Assembly (NCBI GenBank): GCA_040380145.1
Contig: JBEIJQ010000048.1
Location: 1-19,892, forward strand
Length of the DNA stretch: 19,892 nt
Direction: 5' to 3'
DNA from: JBEIJQ01 sp040380145
GTDB lineage: Bacteria; Bacteroidota; Bacteroidia; Chitinophagales; Saprospiraceae
Position 1 is the first letter of the stretch. Each line of letters begins with the position of its first letter. Positions 5,426 to 13,658 of this stretch are shown here, in pieces. The notes below the pieces were generated by a model. That model saw only the letters and a list, made by a program, of their open reading frames with translations. It was not told the DNA's origin and did not search any database. Both the position numbers and the translations under genes were made by a program.

Positions 5426-7135
5426 TCAGCGTTTGCCCGTCACCGCGACCTTGATCGGACGGCCTTTGATCTTGGTGCCCGTCATTCCTTTGAGCACCTG
5501 GGCGACCTTGCTCTGCGGAACGTCCACATACGTGAGGTTCTGATCGATCGAGATGTGCCCGATTTCGTGGCCCGCAATGCCCGTCTCGCCGGCCATGGCG
5601 CCCACGATGTGCGAAGGGGTCACTTTTTCGTGACGGCCGATGTTGATCACCAGCCGGACCATGTCCTCGTCGCCGGTACGCGCCTCGCCGGGGAAACGCG
5701 ACGGGCCCGAAGATCTTTCCCGGGTTTCGCGCTCCGGTCTTTCAAAGCGGCCTTCGTAGGAACCCGAATCCTCGCGCACCGGTTTTTTGCGGTCTTTTTT
5801 CCCGAAGGGATACAGGTTCAGGTCTTCGTTGGAAAAGGAGTTTTCCCAATGGCCGTAGTGCATTTTCACCAGAGCGGCCACGATCTGTCCGGCGCCCAGT
5901 CCGGTGACGCGCAATTGAGAGATCAGATCGTCGTACATTTCGAGCCCACCGGCGTTGGCCACTTCGGCCACTTGGTCGGCGAAGCGCTTCAAACGGGCCT
6001 GCATCACTTCCTGGTAGGTCGGCACGAGGCCTTTTTCGATGGGCGCCTTGATGTAGTTCGAGATGTTGCGCAACTTGCCGAACTCGCGTGGGCCGGTCAC
6101 GAACGCCAGGGCCCAGCCCGAGCGGCCGGCGCGGCCGGTGCGGCCGATCCGGTGGACATAGTACTCGGTGTCCATCGGCAGGTCGTAGTTGAAGACCGCG
6201 TCCACATTTTCCACATCGATACCGCGGGCCGCCACATCGGTGGCCACGAGCATGTTGATCTGTCCGTTGCGGAAACGGGCCATCACGCTGGAGCGCACTT
6301 GTTGGCGCATGTCGCCGTGGAGGCCTTCGGCGGAATAGCCGCGGGCGTGCAGTTCCTCCACCACCTCGTCCACCTTGGCTTTTTGGTTGCAGAAAACGAG
6401 GCACAGCTTCAGGCCGTGGAAATCCACCAAGCGGCACATCGCCTCGAGTTTGCCGTATTGGACGACCTCGAAGTAGGCCTGGCGGATGTTGACGTTGGTG
6501 AGTTCCTCGCGGGTGACCTTGACTATCCGGGGCTTGCGCTGGAAACGGTTGGTGAGGGCGAGGATCTCGCGCGACATGGTGGCCGAAAACAGCACGGTCT
6601 GGCGCTCTTCGGGCGCGCGGCCGAGGATGTTCTCCATGTCCTCGCGGAAGCCCATGTTCAGCATTTCGTCGGCTTCGTCCAAGACGGCCATGTGCAAGTT
6701 TTCGAGCAACAACTTGCCCCGCTCGAGGTGATCGATGATGCGCCCGGGAGTCCCCACGACCACGTTGGCGTCGCGCAGGGCGCGGAACTGCCGCTCGTAG
6801 GAATCTCCACCGAAAATGGTGGCGATGCGCACGAAAGGCTTGTGGGCGGCGATGCGGCGCAGCTCGTCGGAAACTTGCACGGCCAGTTCGCGCGTGGGGC
6901 ACATCACGAGGGCCTGCACCGCTTGCAGTGAGGGATCGAGGGCCTCCACGAGGGGGATGCCGAAAGCGGCGGTCTTGCCGGTGCCCGTTTGGGCTTGGCC
7001 GATCACGTCGGAACCCTCCAGCAGGTAGGGAATCGCCTCGGCTTGGATGGGAGAGGGCGTCACGAAGCCCATATCGGCCACGGCGCGTTTGGTTTCCTCC
7101 GAAATGGGGAAATCAGTGAACAACTTGTTGGACAT
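5426..7135 (-). CDS. deaD: DEAD-box ATP-dependent RNA helicase with C-terminal DbpA-type RNA-binding domain
   Basis: The 569-residue protein carries every core motif in order: Q motif with Q31, motif I AQTGTGKT at 48-55, PTREL at 80-84, TPGR at 129-132, DEAD at 153-156, SAT at 184-186, and motif VI HRIGRTGRAGR at 328-338. After the helicase core come a helical region (about 370-430), a Lys/Arg/Glu-rich linker (about 445-490) and an RRM-like DbpA RNA-binding domain (491-567). This is the layout of DeaD/CsdA and DbpA proteins, which unwind structured RNA in ribosome assembly, mRNA decay and cold adaptation. The leader of over 200 nt between the predicted promoter (7371-7378) and the ATG fits a post-transcriptionally controlled helicase gene. 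DeaD/CsdA versus another DEAD-box subfamily is not certain from sequence alone. Confidence 0.95.
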   Translation of the reverse strand: MSNKLFTDFPISEETKRAVADMGFVTPSPIQAEAIPYLLEGSDVIGQAQTGTGKTAAFGIPLVEALDPSLQAVQALVMCPTRELAVQVSDELRRIAAHKPFVRIATIFGGDSYERQFRALRDANVVVGTPGRIIDHLERGKLLLENLHMAVLDEADEMLNMGFREDMENILGRAPEERQTVLFSATMSREILALTNRFQRKPRIVKVTREELTNVNIRQAYFEVVQYGKLEAMCRLVDFHGLKLCLVFCNQKAKVDEVVEELHARGYSAEGLHGDMRQQVRSSVMARFRNGQINMLVATDVAARGIDVENVDAVFNYDLPMDTEYYVHRIGRTGRAGRSGWALAFVTGPREFGKLRNISNYIKAPIEKGLVPTYQEVMQARLKRFADQVAEVANAGGLEMYDDLISQLRVTGLGAGQIVAALVKMHYGHWENSFSNEDLNLYPFGKKDRKKPVREDSGSYEGRFERPERETRERSSGPSRFPGEARTGDEDMVRLVINIGRHEKVTPSHIVGAMAGETGIAGHEIGHISIDQNLTYVDVPQSKVAQVLKGMTGTKIKGRPIKVAVTGKR

Positions 7136-7370
7136 AAAAAAACCCGATTTTTTCTGATTTTGAAAAAAAAATAAAAAATGACACCTCGGAAAGCACTGCC
7201 CGACCGCGAAAAGGAAAACCGGGAGAAACTGTCGTCTTGTGCTAACAATAACGTCGCGGCGGGGGAAATTTTGACAAAAGACTTCGTCGGCTCTTTGTTT
7301 TGAACGACTTATGGACCCTGCCCAAAAGGGTGCTTCCGAAAATTTGCGCTAGCGCAACGGTTTTGTGCCG
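7136..7370 (-). promoter_or_regulatory. Long 5' leader of helicase gene
   Basis: About 230 nt separate the predicted transcription start (near 7366) from the helicase ATG at 7135. No protein-like frame is evident. The 40 nt before the ATG are very A/T-rich, as usual for Bacteroidota initiation without a Shine-Dalgarno. Near the 5' end lies a 14-nt perfect palindrome (7344-7357). Long leaders of DEAD-box helicase mRNAs act in cold-shock or autoregulatory control in other bacteria; here that is inference. Confidence 0.45.
7344..7357. promoter_or_regulatory. 14-nt perfect palindrome downstream of helicase promoter
   Basis: TTGCGCTAGCGCAA reads identically on both strands. It lies 13 nt downstream of the helicase -7 box, so within the first two dozen transcribed bases. 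It could be a dimeric-repressor operator or part of a 5' RNA structure; as RNA it has no loop unless the centre opens. Confidence 0.4.
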
Positions 7371-7378
7371 CAAAGGTA
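7371..7378 (-). promoter_or_regulatory. -7 box of helicase gene
   Basis: The minus strand reads TACCTTTG, a perfect TAnnTTTG. It lies immediately after the T-tract of the terminator at 7389-7429. It implies a leader of about 230 nt for the helicase mRNA. Confidence 0.6.
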
Positions 7379-7381
7379 CGC

Positions 7382-7429
7382 AAAAAATGCTTTTCAAGAG
7401 CCTTTTTTCCAAAAAAGGACTTGAAAAGC
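7382..7429 (-). terminator. Rho-independent terminator of the secretion/glutaminyl-cyclase operon
   Basis: A long imperfect hairpin spans 7389-7429. The outer arms GCTTTTCAAG / CTTGAAAAGC (10 bp) and the inner arms CCTTTTTT / AAAAAAGG (8 bp) are both perfect, with small mismatched joints and a 2-nt loop. On the minus strand it is followed directly by TTTTTT (7382-7387). It lies 37 nt past the stop of the membrane-protein gene at 7466, in the right orientation. The helicase promoter begins only 4 nt after the T-tract. Confidence 0.8.
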
Positions 7430-7465
7430 GGCAAAAGGGAGTCCGGAGCGAGGTCCGTAAAGGGG

Positions 7466-8599
7466 TCAGCGCCGACGGCAACTTTCCGAAAAATAGTCCC
7501 GGAACTCCGCGCAAAGACTGTCGGGCGCGACCCGTTCGTCCTCCAAAAGACTTTTGTTGATCTTGGTGGAAAGCAGGGAAAGCAGCACGGAATCGGGGCT
7601 CGGCAGGCGCGCTTCCTCAACGAACCGTTGGATGAGCAGGTCCCTTTCCGCCTGCCGCTCCGGGGGCGATTTTCCAGTAGAATGCCAGTTGTACGCCTGT
7701 CCTTGGTCGAAAACGAAGAAAATGCCGATGGCCGCAACGGCCATCATGGTGCCGATCAGCGTTTTTTTGAAAAACAGTCCGACCACGAGGGAAACTGCCA
7801 ACAAGACGATCACACCCGCGTTGAGCAAATGCCGGTTTTTCCGGAAATATTCGTCGAAATCTTTTTTGCGGGACATCCCGCCGTTGGAGCCATTCGTCGC
7901 GGCGGTATCAGCGGCAGGCTGCTCTTCAAGGACGACCGTGCCCCCTACTGGATCCTCGGCGGGCAGCGGCTTCGGCTCCTCGAACCAAGCGGGAAAATTC
8001 GGGGCAAGGACATCCGTCAGGAACGTTTTTTCGGCCTCCCGGTGCCGGGTGAAGAACAGCACGGCCACGAGAAAGGGCAAAACCATCCAGCGGCGGACGG
8101 CGGTCTCCGCGCTGTAAAGCCAGATTCCCGAGATCGGGACGGTGATCCAGAGTATTCGGACAATGGAATTGCCGTCGTACAGATCATCCATGTACGGGAT
8201 GTCGGCACTGTTGAAAAAGCAGCGCAACAGCCACCAATAGGAAGTGAGGGTCAGGTATATCCAATCCCAGATCCGGATGAGGTTGATGGTCGGCAGACCA
8301 TTGGCCAAGGCCACGACGTTGAAAAAAAGGATGAACACCGCCGGGGTGATGATGAAGGCCGTAAAGGTGCCCACGACGGCGCGGGAAAGGAATATGGCGC
8401 GGTTGACCCCCTGTACCTCCAAGTTGTTGTTGAGCCGCTGGAGCAGATACAACAGGAGCAAAAAAGCAATGATCCACAGCAGATATTGCTGGGCAAACTG
8501 CAGGGGATTCTCGAGCAGTTCCTTCAGCAGCCCTCCCCAATCGCCATTTCCCTGGGGAGGCGGGGCCGGGGGATCTACCTTGAGGAAAAGCCAGCGCAT
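7466..8599 (-). CDS. Uncharacterised polytopic membrane protein, last gene of operon
   Basis: I do not recognise this 377-residue protein. Hydrophobic segments lie at about 38-54, 74-98, 147-163 and 169-183, with a weaker one at 113-129. A hydrophilic Pro/Glu/Ala-rich loop (about 190-255) follows, then two more segments at 259-277 and 281-297. The C-terminal 80 residues are soluble and charged. A Pro-rich stretch near the N-terminus precedes an amphipathic helix. The gene starts 12 nt after the glutaminyl cyclase stop and is followed by a strong terminator, so it is probably the last gene of the operon starting at 10575. Context suggests an envelope role linked to secreted-protein handling, but no motif supports a specific function. 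Confidence 0.8.
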   Translation of the reverse strand: MRWLFLKVDPPAPPPQGNGDWGGLLKELLENPLQFAQQYLLWIIAFLLLLYLLQRLNNNLEVQGVNRAIFLSRAVVGTFTAFIITPAVFILFFNVVALANGLPTINLIRIWDWIYLTLTSYWWLLRCFFNSADIPYMDDLYDGNSIVRILWITVPISGIWLYSAETAVRRWMVLPFLVAVLFFTRHREAEKTFLTDVLAPNFPAWFEEPKPLPAEDPVGGTVVLEEQPAADTAATNGSNGGMSRKKDFDEYFRKNRHLLNAGVIVLLAVSLVVGLFFKKTLIGTMMAVAAIGIFFVFDQGQAYNWHSTGKSPPERQAERDLLIQRFVEEARLPSPDSVLLSLLSTKINKSLLEDERVAPDSLCAEFRDYFSESCRRR

Positions 8600-8611
8600 A
8601 GCGGATCGGGA

Positions 8612-9655
8612 TCAGAGTGCATCCGCATCCTGCTTGTACAGGACGGACAAAACGGTCTGCCCCACGGCCTGCAAGGTGCTTTTGGAGATGATCGACAGGT
8701 TGTCGGCCTGGGTGTGCCAGTGGCTGCCGAAGGTTTGGCCGGTGCTCGGATCTGCGACGTTGATGAGGTCGATCGTCGGAATGTTGATGATCGAATTCAC
8801 GAACAAGTGGTCGTCGATGAGTTCGGGGCCGACCTGGTTGACGAAGAAATTGCCGTAACCGGCCTGCTGGGCCTCCTGCCAAACCTTGCGGACGAGCACG
8901 GGATTGTATCGCAGGGAGTTTCCCTCTTGGGGAAAACGGGCGTTTTGGGCGCCGACCATGTCGAGCAGGATGCCCCACATGGCCCGGTAGCCGGGACGGT
9001 GCGGATTTTTGGCCCAGTACTGCGAACCGAGACACCAGGTTTTGTCGATGTCTCCGGGAACCTTGGGGGCATTGGTGTTGTCGCCGTAATCCTCCGCGTC
9101 GAACAGGACGATGTCCACGCCCAGTTGGACAGGGGATGATTGCAGGTGACGGGCGATCTCGAGCAGGACGGCCACGCCGCTTCCGCCATCATCGGCCCCG
9201 AGAAAAGGTTTTTTATGGTTGGCGGGATTCGGGTCGTTGTCGGAAAAAGGCCGGGTGTCCCAGTGGGCGCACAACAGCACCCGCCGCGGGTTTTCGGGGT
9301 TGAAGGCCGCGATGATGTTCTTGGCCTGCAGCACGTTGCCGTCGTAAGCGGTCAGTTTGGCCTCTTGGACGGTCACCTCGGCTCCGTAGCCCTTGAAGGT
9401 TTCGACCAGCCATTGCGCACAGGCGCGGTGGCCGGCGGTATTCGGGACGCGCGGTCCGAAGCCGACCTGCTTGGCCACGTGCTCAAAAGCTTTTCCGCCG
9501 TCGAAAGTGGGCACGGCCACATTTTTTTTGGGAGTTTCTTGGACGTCGGTTTCCGGTCCGGAGGGGGGAGCCGGTTTGTCCCAACAGGCCGAACAGGCCA
9601 AGAGGACCGTGAGCAAGGCCGTATGGAGTTGGTTTGCGCGGTTGGGGTGTTTCAT
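8612..9655 (-). CDS. Glutaminyl-peptide cyclotransferase-like M28-family lipoprotein
   Basis: Glutaminyl cyclases of the M28 zinc-hydrolase fold turn N-terminal Gln into pyroglutamate. This 347-residue protein starts with a lipoprotein signal (L-L-A-C21), so it should be anchored in the envelope. The metal-site region is intact: H131-W132-D133 (CAHWDTRPF), G153-A-D-D156-G-G-S-G, and F185-D-A-E188-D189-Y, with D281-D282-H283 and S311-H-W-H314 later on. The lack of a second metal-ligand pattern typical of aminopeptidases, and the HWDTRPFSD and SHWHTQADN blocks, favour a cyclase over a peptidase. The gene starts 35 nt after the stop of the T9SS-sorted protein, whose predicted mature N-terminus is Gln, and is followed 12 nt later by a membrane-protein gene. 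Distinguishing cyclase from M28 peptidase needs an alignment. Confidence 0.85.
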   Translation of the reverse strand: MKHPNRANQLHTALLTVLLACSACWDKPAPPSGPETDVQETPKKNVAVPTFDGGKAFEHVAKQVGFGPRVPNTAGHRACAQWLVETFKGYGAEVTVQEAKLTAYDGNVLQAKNIIAAFNPENPRRVLLCAHWDTRPFSDNDPNPANHKKPFLGADDGGSGVAVLLEIARHLQSSPVQLGVDIVLFDAEDYGDNTNAPKVPGDIDKTWCLGSQYWAKNPHRPGYRAMWGILLDMVGAQNARFPQEGNSLRYNPVLVRKVWQEAQQAGYGNFFVNQVGPELIDDHLFVNSIINIPTIDLINVADPSTGQTFGSHWHTQADNLSIISKSTLQAVGQTVLSVLYKQDADAL

Positions 9656-9690
9656 CGTCGGTGGGTTTGCGCTTTTTTTCTAAAAAAAAA

Positions 9691-10575
9691 TCAAGGCCTC
9701 AAAAAGGGCTTCCAAGCGATGCTGTTGCCCTGGCGCAGGCGCACGTAGAAATAGCCCTGTCCCAAAAATTCCGTGGGCAGGGCCCATTCGTTGCGTCCGG
9801 GCGCGAGCGCATAGCGCGTTTCTGGGCCGAGGGCGCGTCCGAGGGCGTCGTAAATCGAGACGAACATTTCGCCGCCGCGCTCGGATTCGTAGGCCAAGGT
9901 CAGCGGAGTGCCGGCCGGTTGGGGATTGGGGTACAGGCTTGCCCCGCGCAGGGAAAGCGCCTGCGGGGAAAACACGCCCGTGGGCAGGCTGTCGGGCACG
10001 ACGGTGGCCGAATCGGGCTGGAACTCATAGCCGTACCCTTTGATCACGATGCTGGAACCGTCGTTGCCCACATCGAGGTGCAGCCAGCCGTACCGGCGCT
10101 GGCCGTCCTGGGCCACAAACTCCACGCCGAGGAACCCCTGGTGGTCGTCCCACTGACCGAAGCCGTTTCCGCCGAGATACTTGAAGAACAGGCTCATCTT
10201 GTTGCCTGGCGCATCGGCGAATGCGACCCAGTTGCGGTCCACATCCACGGTATCGCCGGCTGCGAGCGTATCGGGATAGACATAGCCGTTGGCCCCCACG
10301 GTGGCCATCACGCGGTTGTCGTAGTGGCTGGTGAAAGCGCTGACCATCGCCCCGAGATTGCCGTCGGTGGTGATGAACTGCCGGAGCAGCACGTCCACGG
10401 AGCCGTTCTGTTCGAAGTCGATGGGAAAAGCGAAATCGATGATCTGGGTGTCGGGACTGACATTATAGTACACGAGCTGACCGGCGGCCGGACCGGCAGC
10501 GGCCATGAAAGCGCCTACGGCGGCGGTATAGGCCCGGGCCTTGTCGGAGGAACGGCGATTGTCGGGTTGGGGCAT
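9691..10575 (-). CDS. Secreted protein with type IX secretion C-terminal sorting domain
   Basis: The 294-residue protein has an N-terminal signal: a basic start (RRSSDKAR), a hydrophobic Ala-rich core, and a predicted signal peptidase I site A30-A-G32 / Q33. Residues 33-200 are beta-rich and of unknown function, with a block (RYGWLHLDVGNDGSSIVIKGYGYE, about 161-184) that resembles repeats I associate with Bacteroidota secreted proteins. Residues 211-294 form a T9SS type A sorting domain: LYPNP at 214-218, a central IYDALGR and a final YFYVRL...WKPFLR strand. It should cross the outer membrane by the type IX system and end up on the surface or released. It is first in an apparent operon with the glutaminyl cyclase. 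The passenger function is unknown. Confidence 0.85.
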   Translation of the reverse strand: MPQPDNRRSSDKARAYTAAVGAFMAAAGPAAGQLVYYNVSPDTQIIDFAFPIDFEQNGSVDVLLRQFITTDGNLGAMVSAFTSHYDNRVMATVGANGYVYPDTLAAGDTVDVDRNWVAFADAPGNKMSLFFKYLGGNGFGQWDDHQGFLGVEFVAQDGQRRYGWLHLDVGNDGSSIVIKGYGYEFQPDSATVVPDSLPTGVFSPQALSLRGASLYPNPQPAGTPLTLAYESERGGEMFVSIYDALGRALGPETRYALAPGRNEWALPTEFLGQGYFYVRLRQGNSIAWKPFLRP

Positions 10576-10614
10576 GGGCTGTGGTTCTGAAAAAATGGAG
10601 CGTTGAGCGAAAAG

Positions 10615-10631
10615 ACCGCAAAGGTAGCGGT
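10615..10631 (-). promoter_or_regulatory. Operon -7 box embedded in an inverted repeat
   Basis: The minus strand has TACCTTTG (10619-10626), a perfect TAnnTTTG, 43 nt before the ATG at 10575. It lies inside a 17-nt inverted repeat with arms ACCGC and GCGGT (10615-10619 and 10627-10631). Together with the terminator at 7382-7429 it bounds a three-gene operon. The repeat may be an operator or chance. Confidence 0.55.
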
Positions 10632-10678
10632 TATGGCGGTTATTGGGCGGGGTCAGAAACCAAGGCCGATCGCCGGCA

Positions 10679-13600
10679 TCATTTGGCCAAGGCCCGATAG
10701 ATGATGTCTTGGATACGGGTGCGGTAGTTGCCGGTGATGAGCTTGCGGTTGTTCATGTCCGGATAGGTGCGGTTGGAGAGGAACACGAACACGAGGTCGT
10801 GCTCCGGATCGGCCCAAACGCAGGTGCCGGTGAACCCGGTATGGCCAAAAGTCTTGGGCGAACAGGCCTTGGCGGTATTGGCCGTGCGCGCCGGATCGGG
10901 TTCGGGCTTGTCGAAACCGATCCCGCGGCGGGAAGTTTTGGGATCGTGGTAGGCGGTGAACAGTTCGATGGTCCGAGGATGGAGGTATTGCACGCCAGCC
11001 CATTGGCCGCCGTCGATCAGCAACTGCATCAGGGAGGCGAGTTCGGCGGCGGTGGAAAAAAGGCCCGCATGGCCGGCCACGCCGCCCATCATGGCGGATC
11101 CCATGTCGTGGACCGTGCCTTGGATGGACTGGTGGCGAAAATAGCCGTCTAACTCGGTGGGAACGATGCGGACCGGCGAAAGCCTTTTTCGGGGATTGAA
11201 AAGGGTTTGACGCAGGCCCATCGGCCCATAAAAGGTCTCTTCCACATAGCGGTCCAAGGGCATTCCCGCGATGGATTCCACCACGCGCTGGGCGAGGTAC
11301 AGCCCGAGATCGGAATACACATAATCTTTGTCGGCGCGCAGATCGGAGCCGTATATTTTTTTCCAGATGGAATCGGGAAAAGATTTTTTCAAAAAAAGTT
11401 TTTCCGAAACGGGCACGCAGTATATGCTGTCGCAAATCCCCTTGTACAGATCGGTCTTGGGTCTTTTGTTCTTGTCGAGGGTTTCCAGATAAAAAGGGAT
11501 CCAGTCCTTGAGGCCGGCCTGGTGCACGAGCACTTCGCGGAGGACGAGGTTTTCCTTGTTGGTGCCGCGCAGTTCGGGCAGATAGTGGCCGAGGGTCCGG
11601 TCGAGGTCGAGCCTGCCTTCGTCGTATATTTTCATCAACGACAGGGTGGTGGCGGCGACCTTGGTGATGGAAGCCAGGTCGTAGAGATCGGTTGGCATCA
11701 CGGCCCGGGCGCTTTTGTCGTAGGTATGTGCGCCGTAGGTGCGGTGGAAGACTATTTTGCCGTTTTTGGCCACCAGCACCTGACAGCCCGGGGCGGCCTT
11801 TTCGGCGACCAGTTCCTTGGCGATGGCGTCGATGGCATCGAGTTTGGCCCCGTCCAACCCTTGGCGATCCGGGTCACCGTACGGCATCCGAAAGGCGGGA
11901 ACGACCGCTCCGGCGCCGAAGGGAAACTCGGGCGAGGCGGTGATCGGCAAGCGTCCGTTCATCGAGGCGGCCCCGAAAACGGCCTCGGCGCAGATCCGCT
12001 GCACGGTTTCGTTGTCTTCGTAGGCCACGACCACAGCATCGCCGTAATCCAGCAGGCGCAGGCTGTAAGGGTTGCCGAACACGCACAGGGCGGTGCGGTT
12101 CTGGGCCTGCAGGCGTTCGAGGAAAATGCGTTCGGATTCCGTCACCCCGAACTGGTTTTCGGCTTTTCGGCTCATCCCGTGGAGACCGACGATGACCAAG
12201 TCGCAATCGGCCACTTCGGCGAGGGTTTTTTCGGCGGCTTTGGCCGGTATTTCCGACAACAGGGTTTTCTCCAAAACGGGCGAAAAATAGGCGCACTGGG
12301 TCTGGAAAGCCGTTCGGCCGGCCGTTCCGAGGGAAATGCAGGCGATCTTGAGGGAATCGGTGCGGCGGATCGGCAGCAGATCCCGGCGGTTGCGGGCAAG
12401 GGTCAGGGCCGCCTCAATCAGGCGTTCCCGCAATTCGAACACATCGCGGCCGTTGAGGTCGGCGCGCAGGTTGGCCAACGGAACGGGCGCCGCGCGGCGC
12501 AGTCCGAGACGGTATTTGGCGGCCAGCACCTTGCGGACGCGCGCATCGATGGAAGCCTGGGTGATCTCCCCGCGGGCAATGGCCGCGCGGACAGTGTCGA
12601 AAGCGACATGGATGTTTTCAGACATCAACAGCACATCGTTGCCGGCTTGGAGGGCGCGGAGATCGGATTCTCCGGGACCAAAAAATTTGCTCACGCCGTG
12701 CATGCTCATGGCATCGGTAAAGATCAGCCCCCGGAACCCGATCTTCCTCGTCAGCAGGTCGTGCACGATGCGGGGAGAAAGGGTGGAGGGCAGGTTGCGC
12801 GTGGTGTCCAGCGCCGGGACGCTCAGATGGGTGGTCATCACGCTCTGCAGGCCGTGCTGCGCCAGGGCCACGAACGGATAGAGCTCCACGGTGTCGAGCC
12901 GGGCCTGGTCGCGCTGGATGACGGGCAGGTCGAAATGGGAATCCTTGTCGGTATCGCCGTGCCCGGGAAAATGCTTGGCGCAGGCCATCACGCCGCCCTC
13001 TTGCAGGCCGAGCATGTACTGGTAGCCCTTGGCGCTCACGTTGGTGCGGTCCTCGCCGAAGGAACGGTCGTTGATGACGGGGTTGTTGGGGTTGTTGTTG
13101 ACATCCACCACGGGCGCGAAATTCACGGTGATGCCCACGCGGCGGCACTGGCGGGCAATGGCCTGGCCCATCTCGTAGATCAGCCGGTTGTCGCGAATGG
13201 CGCCCAACATCAGTTGTCGGGGGAAGTCCGGCACGCTGTCCACGCGCATCCCGATGCCCCATTCCCCGTCGATGGAGGTGAGCAGGGGGATCCTGGACTC
13301 GCTTTGCAGGCGGTTGACCATCTTGACCAGCGGAGTGGGGTCGCTCTTGAAAAAGATCACGCCCCCGATCTGGTAGCGGGCCACGAGCGCGGCCAGCTCG
13401 TCTTCGTGCTGTTTGCCCTTTTCGGGGTACCCGGCCAGCATGAAAAGTTGGCCCAACCGCTGGGATTCGTCGAGGGTGGCCATCACGGAATCCACCCAAA
13501 GACGCTCCGCACGGTCGCCCGGACCGCCGGACGGCTTCCAAAAGGAAGTGCCGAGCGCAACAGAGACAATGGCCAACCAACCGAGGAACCTGTGCTTCAT
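10679..13600 (-). CDS. GH3 beta-N-acetylhexosaminidase (NagZ-like) fused to a beta-lactamase/serine hydrolase domain
   Basis: The 973-residue protein has a hydrophobic signal segment (residues 5-19), so it is exported. Residues 35-368 are a GH3 catalytic barrel with the NagZ signature K209-H210-F-P-G-H-G-D216-T-D and the likely nucleophile D296 in FTDAMSMHG. Residues 395-557 look like the GH3 C-terminal alpha/beta domain. Residues 583-973 are a class C beta-lactamase/PBP-like domain with S644-I-T-K647, Y762-S-D764 where YxN is usual, and H920-T-G922. The first part should release N-acetylglucosamine from muropeptides or chitin-like glycans; the second could be an esterase, peptidase or beta-lactamase. 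To my knowledge this fusion recurs in Bacteroidota. The -7 box lies exactly 4 nt before the ATG. It ends 103 nt before the T9SS-protein gene. Confidence 0.92.
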   Translation of the reverse strand: MKHRFLGWLAIVSVALGTSFWKPSGGPGDRAERLWVDSVMATLDESQRLGQLFMLAGYPEKGKQHEDELAALVARYQIGGVIFFKSDPTPLVKMVNRLQSESRIPLLTSIDGEWGIGMRVDSVPDFPRQLMLGAIRDNRLIYEMGQAIARQCRRVGITVNFAPVVDVNNNPNNPVINDRSFGEDRTNVSAKGYQYMLGLQEGGVMACAKHFPGHGDTDKDSHFDLPVIQRDQARLDTVELYPFVALAQHGLQSVMTTHLSVPALDTTRNLPSTLSPRIVHDLLTRKIGFRGLIFTDAMSMHGVSKFFGPGESDLRALQAGNDVLLMSENIHVAFDTVRAAIARGEITQASIDARVRKVLAAKYRLGLRRAAPVPLANLRADLNGRDVFELRERLIEAALTLARNRRDLLPIRRTDSLKIACISLGTAGRTAFQTQCAYFSPVLEKTLLSEIPAKAAEKTLAEVADCDLVIVGLHGMSRKAENQFGVTESERIFLERLQAQNRTALCVFGNPYSLRLLDYGDAVVVAYEDNETVQRICAEAVFGAASMNGRLPITASPEFPFGAGAVVPAFRMPYGDPDRQGLDGAKLDAIDAIAKELVAEKAAPGCQVLVAKNGKIVFHRTYGAHTYDKSARAVMPTDLYDLASITKVAATTLSLMKIYDEGRLDLDRTLGHYLPELRGTNKENLVLREVLVHQAGLKDWIPFYLETLDKNKRPKTDLYKGICDSIYCVPVSEKLFLKKSFPDSIWKKIYGSDLRADKDYVYSDLGLYLAQRVVESIAGMPLDRYVEETFYGPMGLRQTLFNPRKRLSPVRIVPTELDGYFRHQSIQGTVHDMGSAMMGGVAGHAGLFSTAAELASLMQLLIDGGQWAGVQYLHPRTIELFTAYHDPKTSRRGIGFDKPEPDPARTANTAKACSPKTFGHTGFTGTCVWADPEHDLVFVFLSNRTYPDMNNRKLITGNYRTRIQDIIYRALAK

Positions 13601-13604
13601 GGCC

Positions 13605-13612
13605 CAAAAATA
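13605..13612 (-). promoter_or_regulatory. -7 box of GH3-beta-lactamase gene, leaderless arrangement
   Basis: The minus strand reads TATTTTTG, a perfect TAnnTTTG, followed by GGCC and then the ATG at 13600. Because the ATG begins a clear signal peptide, the start is credible. A start of transcription at or next to the A of ATG is implied. Confidence 0.6.
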
Positions 13613-13658
13613 CAGAACCGCGACGGGTTTTCAGAGGGGACGAAAAAGAAAAAAGCGT

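Noticed and set aside
7421..9139. Long plus-strand open frame opposite the membrane protein and glutaminyl cyclase genes
   Set aside because: It spans two genes, the terminator hairpin and their junction, and has no recognisable domains.
9656..9690. A/T stem (TTTTTTT / AAAAAAA) between the T9SS-protein and glutaminyl cyclase genes as a terminator
   Set aside because: The stem is entirely A/T with a 3-nt loop and no T-tract after it, so it is unlikely to stop transcription; the genes probably share one transcript.
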